Shown here one piece after another: positions 9,237 through 16,421 of a stretch of DNA of 16,421 bases. Position numbers and translations under genes: made by a program. Source of the stretch: Gryganskiella cystojenkinii (Eukaryota > Mortierellomycota > Mortierellomycetes > Mortierellales > Mortierellaceae). The DNA is taken from assembly GCA_015852425.1 (NCBI GenBank), contig JAAAIG010000845.1, positions 1-16,421 on the forward strand, in the 5' to 3' direction. Position 1 is the stretch's first letter. Every line of letters starts with the position of its first letter. The notes under the pieces were generated by a model that made no database searches, was not told the origin of the DNA, and saw nothing but the letters and a program-made list of their open reading frames with translations.

Positions 9237-11166
9237 CTAAATGTAGTTTCCTTGACCAGCACCATAGGGTGACCGCGCTTGCTGTTGTTGTTGCTGTTGG
9301 TACTGTTGTCTTTGCCCATAGGCACCCAGGTTATTATTATTATTACCGGCAGGCCCTGGTCCTGGTTGTCTTCTATCATAGTCGGAACGGTGAGGTGGTG
9401 GCGGTTCGTGTCTACGTCCGCCACCGGTATTATAATAGTCGTTTCGAGACGGTGATGGTGGGGGTTGCTGTTGACGGTACTGTGGGCTCGGGTAACCAGG
9501 CGAAACAGGCGGTTGTTGTCCATATCGCATCGGAGATCCAGATCCATTGGGCGATGGAGGATCATATCGTCTGTTGTTTCCTGGAGAGATGGACCGCTGG
9601 GAAGGTGAGGAGGAGTAGTTGCCCCCAGCTGAGGAAGGCGAAAGCTGCTGTTGCTGGTAACGTGGGGACGGTACTTGGATGGGTTCTTGAGGTCTGTAAC
9701 CCAAATTAGGAGAGTTTGCTCTTGCTCGTGGTCCAGTGCTTCCAAGGTGGCTCACTTGATTCGCCAGTGCATCGCCTTGGCTCTTGCCCTCCAGTCGACT
9801 CAATGCATCATCTCGACTGGCATCACTCACGGTTCGATATCTGTTGCCGCCTCCTCCCACATTCAGGTTGCTACTTCCGTAGCTATTAGTGCTAGTGCTG
9901 GTGCTGATGGACGAGTTGGAGGGGGACCAGGATCGTTCGCTTGGATCCGCTCCTCCGGCGCGAGCACGTAGCGACCGTCCATAGGCGTCATCCCGCTCTC
10001 GATCACCAGAAGAAGTTGATGAGGTAATGGAAGGTGAGGGCTCTTTTCGAGCCGCATCACGGAGGTAATTGTTCCTGCTTGCGCCTCCTGTGGATCGTGA
10101 TAAGGATCCGGACGACGGCACTGGTTGATCGTATGGTGTCATTTCCAATTGAGCAATTTTGGCTGCCATCTCAGCTTCGTCTTTCTTGTCCGCATACTCT
10201 CGCAAGACTCGACAGACGTGTGATTCACCTTCATGATCAGAGTCGTCCGATTCTGTACCAATATGTATAGCAACGGTTAGCATAAATGCGAAAATTCATT
10301 CATCCCTTCCTGCTTTTTTTGTTGACGTCTATTGTCTGTGCAGAAAAACGGAGATATCTTTTTCCTTTAACCTCCCCTAGAAATAAAGGACACATGTGGA
10401 CTTACCAGGCCATTTCTCTTCTCCTGTCAACGTGGCATTAATGACCTCCTTTGCAGCTCGCAATCTGTTCCATAATGTGGTTCCTGATCCTGCTGCGGGA
10501 GTCGCTGGTGTTGCTGCAGCAGGTGTCGGAGACGCATCAAACCGTTCTAGAAAAGAAAAAAAATATAGAGAACCCCCATTAAAAACGACTACGCATAAGT
10601 ATACTCCGTTCCGACCAAGACGATCTGCTTCTGTTGCTTGAAAACAAAAGGCAAGCAAGATGCATGCTGTTTGGTTAGGTAAACAAGATCAGCCTGCAGT
10701 TTTTTTTTCGTTCCTTACCTTCTCGAAGACCTCTCAGTGCATTCTCTCGTTCTTCTCGCTCACGCTGCTGCTTTTCTTGATCCCTTTCTTTCATACGTTC
10801 TTGAAAAGAGGAGGCTGTCGTTGGTGTCTTTGATCCTCCTGTGAGTCGATCCTGAAAGGAACTTGAGGTCGGTGTTCGACTTGAGCTACCATAGCCTCCT
10901 CCGCCCGATGACGACCCATAAGAGTTGCCCTTTAGAGCTTCTGAATTCAAGTCGGGTGGTCGCATCCTGCTGCTGGGCGCATTAGACCGGTTCGAGTATG
11001 ATGATGGTGTTGAAGATTGCTGTTGGTATTTTGAAGGGATGGAGGGCATAGCCGGCATGGCTGGACGGGGCGGACAGACATGTCGACCCGGGTAAAGACC
11101 AACATCGTTGTTACAGTCCTTGCAGAGTACGACGATGGTGGAAACACGGTAGTCCTGTGTGGACAT
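9237..11166 (-). CDS. Disordered protein with N-terminal Cys/His cluster and Mso1-like Sec1-binding segment, three exons
   Basis: Exons on the minus strand are 11166-10719, 10546-10406 and 10252-9237 (introns of 172 and 153 bases, both phase 1, donors GTAAGG and GTAAGT), giving about 534 residues. The N-terminus has a cysteine/histidine cluster C15-x2-C18-x10-H29-x-C31 (VVLCKDCNNDVGLYPGRHVC), which may bind zinc. Residues about 122-145 are a charged, probably coiled segment. A conserved-looking block spans about 173-220: LWNRLRAAKEVINATLTGEE, then SDDSDHEGESHVCRVLREYA. Its acidic stretch followed by HVCRVLR-Y resembles the Sec1-binding region of fungal Mso1 proteins, which help SNARE assembly with Sec1 at secretion sites. 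This match is from memory of the family and is tentative. Residues from about 230 to the end are Ser/Pro/Gln/Asn-rich, with a Q7 run and an N5 run near the C-terminus, so probably disordered. The first in-frame ATG after the CT-rich leader is at 11166; an earlier in-frame TTG was ignored. The gene structure is firmer than the functional call. Confidence 0.72.
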
Positions 11167-11540
11167 TTCTCTTGACAAGGTTTGGTCGTCGGAGGGATCG
11201 TGGGGGTGGAGATGGGTCGAGGGTGATTAGAGTAGACGGAGGGGTATGTGGATGAGTTGTATGAGACAAAAAGAAAGAGGGTCTTTGTGTGGTTCAGTTT
11301 GTTGGATTCGTGGCCATGCGAGCCCAGGGTTTATGATGAGCTAAAAATATGTTTTCGCTCGCTGAGAAAGAAAAGAGAATGGCAAAAAGTCCAATGCAGT
11401 GCAGGTAGTGGGCAAGAAAAGGAATGAGATGATGAAGAGAGAGGAGGAGGAGGAGGAGGATTGAGAAAAGGAGTTGCACAAAGTGGAGGGAGAGAAAAGA
11501 AAAAAAGAAGAGAGAAAAAGAAAGAAAAGAAGCATGATTT
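11167..11540 (-). promoter_or_regulatory. CT-rich leader/promoter of the Mso1-like gene
   Basis: On the minus (coding) strand this region is strongly pyrimidine-rich, especially 11355-11533, including a (TCC)n stretch (GAGGAG repeats at 11441-11460 on the plus strand). It lies directly upstream of the ATG at 11166. The open frames seen in it are simple-sequence products. Confidence 0.4.
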
Positions 11541-12339
11541 TGCGCGCACTGCTTTGTCGTGATTGGTTTTTCTGGACCTTCTTTCCTTTTGTCTCATTTC
11601 ACTGTATGCTTCATGTGGCACGAAACTGCATCTTCCTTTTTGCTCGGAGCACACACGCTTTTGCACAGGCACACCTCTTCCCCCAAATGCAACCACAGGA
11701 GGCGGACCCGGCATTAGGGTAAGGATCCTCAATGATTATCGACTATCTTTTCCCCAACCTCGTCTGCATCTGTAATAGCTCCTGCAATAACGACAAGCTA
11801 CTCTCCGCGGGTTTAACAGTGAGCTTTACAAAAAGGCTCGTTTCTTGGTAACAGGCAGGGTCCACCACTTTAGCATGGTGACACACAAAGCGTCCCCCCA
11901 ACAGAGTATCTCAGACACAACAGGTCACAGATCGTAATCAAGCTCCTTTTTGTATTCCTCTCAAATCGCGTCGCGTGGTATACGAGGTGGACGTTGGAGG
12001 AAGGACCACATCTTGTCTTTACCCCACAATCAATCCCGTGCTTAGCTTTATCTCCTCCAGGCATATATCTCAATCGTCGCTCCAACTACATTTTTGCTTA
12101 CATGCGCCATAACGCTTGTTCGTCCATGAAGCGCAAAAAAAAAAAAAAAGCTCTCAAAGTTGACCGCCATGTTTCGTCCCGTTTGTACCTTTGAGCATGT
12201 CCCTGGTTTTACATACAATCAGCTCGCCGACATGCTCAACTTTTTTTGTACGTCTTTGTGCTACCTTAGTCACCATTCAATAATCCATGGCCAACGGCCG
12301 GTACAAAAAAAAAAAAAGTTGATAAAGCAAATCATCGAA
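11541..12339. other. Intergenic spacer between divergent genes
   Basis: No conserved coding frame is recognised. It contains A15 (12135-12149) and A13 (12305-12317) runs and the start of a small upstream frame (ATG at 12169) described separately. It must carry the distal promoter parts of both flanking genes. Confidence 0.5.
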
Positions 12340-12489
12340 CTTGATTCCTCTCCTGTTTTGGCTCTTTTCTCTCTTTTTGTTCTCTCCGCCTTTCCGCCCT
12401 CTCTTCCATCATTCATTCATTCGCTCCATCCCGTCATCTCTTTTTTGACCATCACTCAATTTCGAAATGAATCCTCATCGTGCCCGTAA
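12169..12489 (+). other. Small upstream frame overlapping the monooxygenase start
   Basis: An ATG in a fair context (GACCGCCATG) opens a frame of 106 codons that ends 23 bases inside the monooxygenase CDS in another frame. The first 25 residues (MFRPVCTFEHVPGFTYNQLA onward) look protein-like, the remainder is low-complexity from A and CT tracts. It would act as an upstream ORF only if the transcript starts before 12169. I do not recognise it. Confidence 0.25.
12340..12466 (+). promoter_or_regulatory. CT-rich leader of the FAD monooxygenase gene
   Basis: A pyrimidine-rich stretch (repeated TCTCT, and a CATT repeat at about 12409-12421) runs up to the ATG at 12467, as in the leader of the RING gene. 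The start context is TTCGAAATGA. No TATA box is evident close by. Confidence 0.4.
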
Positions 12490-14675
12490 ACCTGTCGACG
12501 AGTTCGATGATACCCCCATCAAGTACCCTTCCAAACTTCCTCCTGTCAGCGATGGCAAGGTCCCTCATGTCATGATCATCGGTGCCGGTGTCGGCGGTCT
12601 CTTCTTGGCCATCTGTCTCGACAAGGCCGGCATCCCCTATGAGATCTATGAGCGAGCTCACGAGGTCAAGGCCCTTGGTATGTTTCCTACCATTGTTGAC
12701 CAGCATAAACAAGCGTTATCCAAACCCTTGATGAAGGGAGAGAAAAAGAATTGACAAAGGTTTCATGGTATCCATAACCGTTCCACACCTATTAGGATCC
12801 GCCATGTCTCTAAATGCGAACATCTTAGCAGTCTTTGAGCAACTCGGTATCTTTGAAGAGTTCAAAGAGATCGCTCTCCGCTGTGAGAAGATGGAGATCC
12901 GGTACGACAATATGAAGTTAATTGGGGAGGTCGACATCAGGGATAATGGAGTGTAAGCTCGTTTTTTTTGCTCCTCGTTTTCGTCTCAATGACAGATGTT
13001 TGAACCACAATGAACATGTTTTCTTATTCTTTCCGGTTCGTTTAATGTTCACGCACTCAGGTCTGGGTACTCCCATTATCTCTTCTCGAGACCCAACCTG
13101 TACGCCTTGCTTCAGTCCAAGGTACCTGCGGAACGCATCCATTTTAACAAAAAGGTCCTCTCCATCATGCAAAACAAGGACGGGGCTATGATCCGATGTG
13201 CAGATGGCACGACCTATCATGGTGATGTCCTAGTCGGTGCTGATGGCGCTTACAGTGCTGTTCGTCAGTCGATGTACAAGCAGTTGCAGGACAGGGACAT
13301 GTTGCCTCCTCTCGATCGTAAAGAGCTCAGCAAAGGTTTCGCCTGTCTGGTCGGTACCACAGTATCCCTGGATCCAGAAGTTTACCCAATCGTCAAGTCA
13401 AAGGAGGCTGTCCGAATGCTCACCATCGGCGAGGGTACTCCTTACACGGTAAGTGAACAGAAGGACAGATGAGTCTAGTAGACATTACTTCTCCACAGCT
13501 CATAAAAAAATGTGAGCATTGGTCAACGAGAGGATGTCTACAAGTTCATGTTTGGATTAAACCTTTTTTACTTTATTTTTTCTCTCTTGGGCTTCCATCT
13601 CTTGTTTCTAAAAGTGGGTTGTTTACAACTTGGCCGAGAACAAGATCGCCTACATGATTGTTTGCCAATACAAGACCTTAGCCCAGGCTGAGCAAGAAAA
13701 GTTTAGCAACTCTGAGTAAGATATCCGATTAATTCCCTCTTTTTTTTTAAGTGTTCCCGTTGCATGATCTAACACACACACTCTCTCTCTCTTGCCATTC
13801 CTTCCTTTCTGGGCTGTAGGTGGGGCCCGGAGCGAAACGCCGAGATGATCAAGATCGTCAAGGATTTCAAGTGCCCCTGTGGTGGAACCATGGGTGACCT
13901 GATTGACAAAACTCCTGCGGATAGGATCTCGCGTGTATTTCTCGAGGACAAGATGTTTGAGACCTGGAATCATGGTCGCACGGCTCTCATCGGTGATGCT
14001 GCTCACAAGGTAAGACTTGACCTCCCATTACCTCTGAGCATAGTGTTTTGTAAATTGACAAAAAATAGAAAGGTACTGTACTGCAAAACTTTTGGAACTA
14101 AAGTGAAACCAACTTTTTCTCACTCTATTTGTTCCAGCTTCTTCCAAGTGCGGGACAAGGGGCGATCTGCGCAATGTTGGACGCCGTCGTTTTGACCAAT
14201 TGTCTCTATGACCTTCCATCGGTGAAGCATGAGGATATCCAGGCAGCATTGGACGACTATAAAGGACAGCGGTATCCCAAGGTCAAGGAGCAATACGAAA
14301 AGAGCAAGACCACTGCTGCCCTTTCTTATGGACAGGTAAATAGCAAGCATGCTATTTTTTTTGGCGCCTGTAACATTTCGTTATATTGACTTTTTTTTTT
14401 TTTTTTTTTTTTTTTTGATGGGCATTTTACGTTAGACTCTCCTCGAAAAGTTCACGCGTTATTTGGTCTTTAACTGGCTGCCGCACTCGGTTTATAGCAA
14501 GAACTTGATCAAGGAGGCCAGTTATAGACCTCAACTCACGTTCATGCCCTTGGCTGAGAAGCGTGGCACGGGCGAGATCTTGCCCCAGAAGCCATCGACA
14601 AGATACGAGGAGGAACAAAAGAAGAAGGCCGAAGGATCAACAACAACCAGCACCCCGTCAGCCGTCGCTCTTTAA
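12467..14675 (+). CDS. FAD-dependent monooxygenase (group A, PHBH fold), seven exons
   Basis: Exons 12467-12677, 12796-12952, 13061-13448, 13615-13715, 13820-14009, 14138-14335 and 14436-14675 give 494 residues. Introns are 118, 108, 166, 104, 128 and 100 bases, and all phases close. Three FAD motifs appear in order: the N-terminal Rossmann GAGVGG (39-44) with the ribose-binding acid E62 in YEIYERA; the DG motif GADGAYSAVR (D184, G185); and the GD motif LIGDAAH (G344, D345) followed by LLPSAGQGA. The DG and GD motifs define single-component aromatic hydroxylases and epoxidases that use NAD(P)H and oxygen; the substrate cannot be read from sequence. There is no signal peptide; a hydrophobic stretch at about 422-432 (RYLVFNWLP) could associate with a membrane. 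The last 40 residues are charged and low-complexity. Such proteins are numerous in Mortierella-type genomes (general knowledge). Its neighbours give no pathway hint. Confidence 0.92.
14391..14416 (+). repeat. T26 homopolymer in intron 6 of the monooxygenase gene
   Basis: A run of 26 T lies in the last intron, 19 bases before the acceptor GTTAG ending at 14435. It is the longest homopolymer in the window and may serve as a polypyrimidine tract, but its length is likely variable or poorly determined. Confidence 0.8.
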
Positions 14676-14874
14676 ATTAGATTTCAAGCATAATAGACTG
14701 TGTACCATTTCGAGGTGGCCTTGTTCAGTAGACACAATAATATACAAGGAAATGTCAATAATGCTAACAGTCGTAAAAAAATACATAACCAAAAACATTT
14801 TAGAAAATTAGTATTAATATATAATAATACCAAGAAGAAACTGTATAGAAAATACTCAGTGCCCAAGAAAATAT

Positions 14875-14883
14875 TATAAAAGG
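14875..14883 (+). promoter_or_regulatory. TATA-like box (TATAAAAGG)
   Basis: A close match to the consensus TATA box followed, about 190 bases on, by CT-rich DNA on the same strand. The two ATGs just downstream (in GAGGATG at about 14909-14911, then TTGATG at about 14948-14950) open only very short frames. The box sits in AT-rich sequence, so chance is possible. Confidence 0.3.
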
Positions 14884-14929
14884 AGCGAACCGGGCGCTCT
14901 TGCTCGAGGATGTTTTCCACCACTTTGAA

Positions 14930-14939
14930 CCCCCCCCCC
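14930..14939 (+). repeat. C10 homopolymer
   Basis: Ten C in a row, about 50 bases downstream of the TATA-like box. Tract length may vary between strains or assemblies. Confidence 0.7.
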
Positions 14940-15344
14940 TACCTTTGATGTCTTTGTCTTTAGCCTGACTTTTCCCCATCAGCCTGTTGCCCAAAGGACT
15001 TGTATCCGATTCGTTCCGCCTCAAGAACGCTGCATTAATCCATTACGCGCTCTGTTACAACCTTCTTGCGGCATACGGGAGCTGTTATTTATCACTATTT
15101 GAACCCCTGTCTTCTTTTGTGTACGTCCGTCGTTTCACCGTCAACGTTGTCTCCGACTCCATCTGTCGCCTTCGAGTGTCGTCGTGGTCCTATCGGAAGA
15201 AATCGCCCTCACAGGCCAATCTCACTTTTAGTCTCGAGTTTCGTCTCAAGTCCTGATCGCTCCCGGTTCCCCCTCCGCGATCTTAGGTACATATGGTTTC
15301 CTGCTAAAGAACTTGAAGACTCAATGAGCATCCCTGATCCACGG

Positions 15345-15362
15345 CAATCCAGCGCTGGATTG
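15345..15362. repeat. 18-base perfect palindrome followed by T-rich DNA
   Basis: CAATCCAGC is followed immediately by its reverse complement GCTGGATTG. About 20 bases on is a T-rich stretch with a run of ten or more T. It could be a dimeric factor site or, as RNA, a small hairpin. I found no tRNA-like or polymerase III boxes upstream. Confidence 0.45.
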
Positions 15363-15608
15363 ATTTTTCTTTCTTCTTTTTTTTTTTGCGTTTTATTTTG
15401 TTTTCTCTTTTTCTTTTGGGTACTTGTTTTACTCTCGGGATGCCGAGCCAATACCCTTTGCCGCGTTCATTTTAGTAATCGCTATTGTCTTCGTTTTTCT
15501 CTTTGCAGTTTCAGACTACTGTTATTATTTTGTCGTTCTTGTCTGCGATACCTCTGCATCTCCGTCTTCCATTATTTGGACTACAGGTTGCTTGGACCCA
15601 CTGGTCTT

Positions 15609-15690
15609 GTAAGTCTTTGCGCGTTCGCTTCTTTCTTTTGTCTCCGTTCCCTCTCCGTTTTACTTATTACGATTTGTTCTCTATTCGTAG
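15609..15690 (+). other. Intron-like segment outside any recognised gene
   Basis: The donor GTAAGT at 15609-15614 and acceptor TTCGTAG ending at 15690 enclose 82 CT-rich bases, a size close to the real introns in this window. An acceptor-like TTTGCAG ends near 15509. No flanking coding frame is convincing, so this may be a spliced leader or non-coding transcript, or chance. Confidence 0.25.
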
Positions 15691-15973
15691 TATAGTAGTC
15701 CGTTATTTGTCTTGTTCGTCTTCCAACGTACCTTGTCGTTCTGCGATGCAACCCAGTCGTAAGGATTTATATTCTTGTAAGTTCGTCTTCTGCTTCGTTC
15801 GTTCTTGTTCGTAGTATATACTAATCGTGGTCAGTAGCTAATAGTCTAGATCCCCTCCCAAATAGTTTTTCCCGCTGATATAATACACGACAGCGGAGCT
15901 AATCGAGACTCATGCCTTGAGGTATTTTCGAACATTCATGAATTATTTTTTTCTTGTCAAAGGTCCCTCGCGA

Positions 15974-16004
15974 GTGTGTGTGTGTGTGTGGGGGGGGGGG
16001 GGGG
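15974..16004 (+). repeat. (GT)8 microsatellite fused to G15
   Basis: Eight GT units run directly into fifteen G (15990-16004). Dinucleotide GT tracts can form Z-DNA, and G runs can form quadruplexes. It is probably polymorphic. Confidence 0.85.
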
Positions 16005-16162
16005 TTACTATCGGTTAGCTGTAAGTAAACAAGTTCTATGCGAACAGGTTCAACCCAGTGGGAACGGAAAGGATAAAATGCCCCTGCAACGCTGCACTGC
16101 ACAACCTGCCTATGGCGGCCCATGCACCCTTGGTTCACTAACTTGCGACCTCGTGGGTGGTG

Positions 16163-16421
16163 TCAACTGGCTTGCCTTAGCGAAGTCAGGCCCTGTCCTC
16201 CAAGTGGCCTTGTATGCTCGTTCGTCACTATTCTCCGACCCTTTTCCAAGTAGTATTTTGCCCCCACTGTTCTTTCCATAACGTTCAATGACATCTTTCC
16301 TAAGTACGTGTCTAGAACTCGCTTATCCGCAGTCTCGAGGATCTCCTTCACCATATTAACAGCAGTCCGGGCTTGGTCAAAACTGTTGTAATAACTACTG
16401 CTACCTCCGTGTTCCTCAGCA
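16163..16421 (-). CDS. Partial unrecognised open frame running off the window edge
   Basis: On the minus strand the frame is open from the window edge (first full codon at 16420) to TGA at 16165-16163, about 85 residues. It includes an internal Met at 16354. The peptide looks protein-like: charged, helix-prone stretches such as VKEILETADKRVLDTYLGKM and VGAKYYLEKGRRIVTNEHT, and no simple-sequence bias. Codon use is mixed rather than C-ending. It may be the 3' exon of a gene lying to the right, or a fragment of a mobile element. I do not recognise the family. Confidence 0.35.
   Translation of the reverse strand, partial: AEEHGGSSSYYNSFDQARTAVNMVKEILETADKRVLDTYLGKMSLNVMERTVGAKYYLEKGRRIVTNEHTRPLGGQGLTSLRQAS

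Larger units (their letters stand above)
14676..16162. other. Non-coding or unrecognised region after the monooxygenase gene
   Basis: From 14676 to 14880 the sequence is AT-rich, a likely 3' UTR of the monooxygenase; the nearest poly(A)-like signal is AATAAT at 14736-14741. From about 15080 to 15830 the plus strand is CT-rich and contains intron-like borders. Open frames here are hydrophobic or Ser/Phe/Leu-rich translations of CT-rich DNA, with no family features. From 15830 to 16162 nothing is recognised except a simple repeat. Confidence 0.5.

Noticed and set aside
9089..9709. Plus-strand open frame of 206 codons
   Set aside because: It lies opposite the last exon of the Mso1-like gene; its composition follows from the Gln/Ser/Pro-rich exon and it has no family features.
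9203..9745. Minus-strand open frame of 180 codons in another frame
   Set aside because: It overlaps the same low-complexity exon and passes its stop codon; no splice logic or motif supports it.
11331..11732. Minus-strand frames with poly-Ser, poly-Pro and poly-Phe
   Set aside because: Products of the TCC and CT-rich leader of the Mso1-like gene.
264..14675. A functional gene cluster (ubiquitin or secondary metabolism)
   Set aside because: A RING ligase and an F-box frame are close together, and one monooxygenase lies nearby, but there is no synthase, transporter or shared regulation; ordinary neighbourhood is simpler.
15066..15695. Plus-strand frame of 209 codons rich in Phe, Leu, Ser and Cys
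   Set aside because: It is a direct translation of CT-rich DNA, crosses intron-like borders and shows no conserved pattern; hydrophobicity is a composition effect.
15872..15896. Short hairpin CCGCTG ... CAGCGG
   Set aside because: Only six pairs around a 13-base loop; no T-tract or RNA family features.
1..16421. tRNA, rRNA, CRISPR array or intact transposon
   Set aside because: I looked for cloverleaf-like B-box sequence, regularly spaced repeats, terminal inverted repeats and transposase or reverse-transcriptase motifs by eye and saw none.

Overview
The window is nuclear DNA of a filamentous fungus. The evidence is protein-coding genes split by short GT-AG introns (96-172 bases, one of about 400), pyrimidine-rich leaders in front of start codons, AATAAA signals after stop codons, and Ser/Gln/Pro-rich disordered tails. 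The style (many A/T homopolymers, CT-rich leaders, an F-box/LRR protein and a group A FAD monooxygenase) resembles Mortierellomycota (Mortierella and relatives). That placement is inference from gene style, not from a marker gene. I saw no rRNA, tRNA, CRISPR array or intact mobile element.

Layout: (1) bases 1-3772, plus strand: a secretory-pathway PA-TM-RING ubiquitin ligase in two exons. (2) 4148-7430, minus strand: a four-exon DEDDy 3'-5' exonuclease of the mut-7/Nibbler/EXD3 type, convergent with gene 1. (3) 7804-9072, minus: an intronless F-box/LRR-like reading frame without an ATG at its F-box end, running into an A25 tract at its 3' end; it may be decaying. (4) 9237-11166, minus: a three-exon, mostly disordered protein with an N-terminal Cys/His cluster and a short segment resembling the Sec1-binding region of Mso1 (exocytosis). 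(5) 11167-12466: an intergenic region with CT-rich leaders facing both ways. (6) 12467-14675, plus: a seven-exon FAD-dependent monooxygenase. (7) 14676-16162: no convincing gene, but a TATA-like box, intron-like signals, an 18-base palindrome and a (GT)8-G15 tract. (8) 16163-16421, minus: an open frame running off the window edge.

Exon borders were set by hand from splice consensus, reading-frame phase and protein motif continuity. The exonuclease (all three Exo motifs cross or touch junctions in phase) and the monooxygenase (GxGxxG, DG and GD motifs in order) are the most secure. The genes do not form an evident pathway: two are ubiquitin-system proteins, one is RNA/DNA-processing, one is possibly secretory and one is an oxidoreductase. 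This looks like an ordinary gene-dense fungal region and not a dedicated cluster. The most interesting items are the mut-7-like nuclease, the damaged-looking F-box gene, the Mso1-like protein with an added Cys/His cluster, and the stop-free intron of the RING ligase gene.
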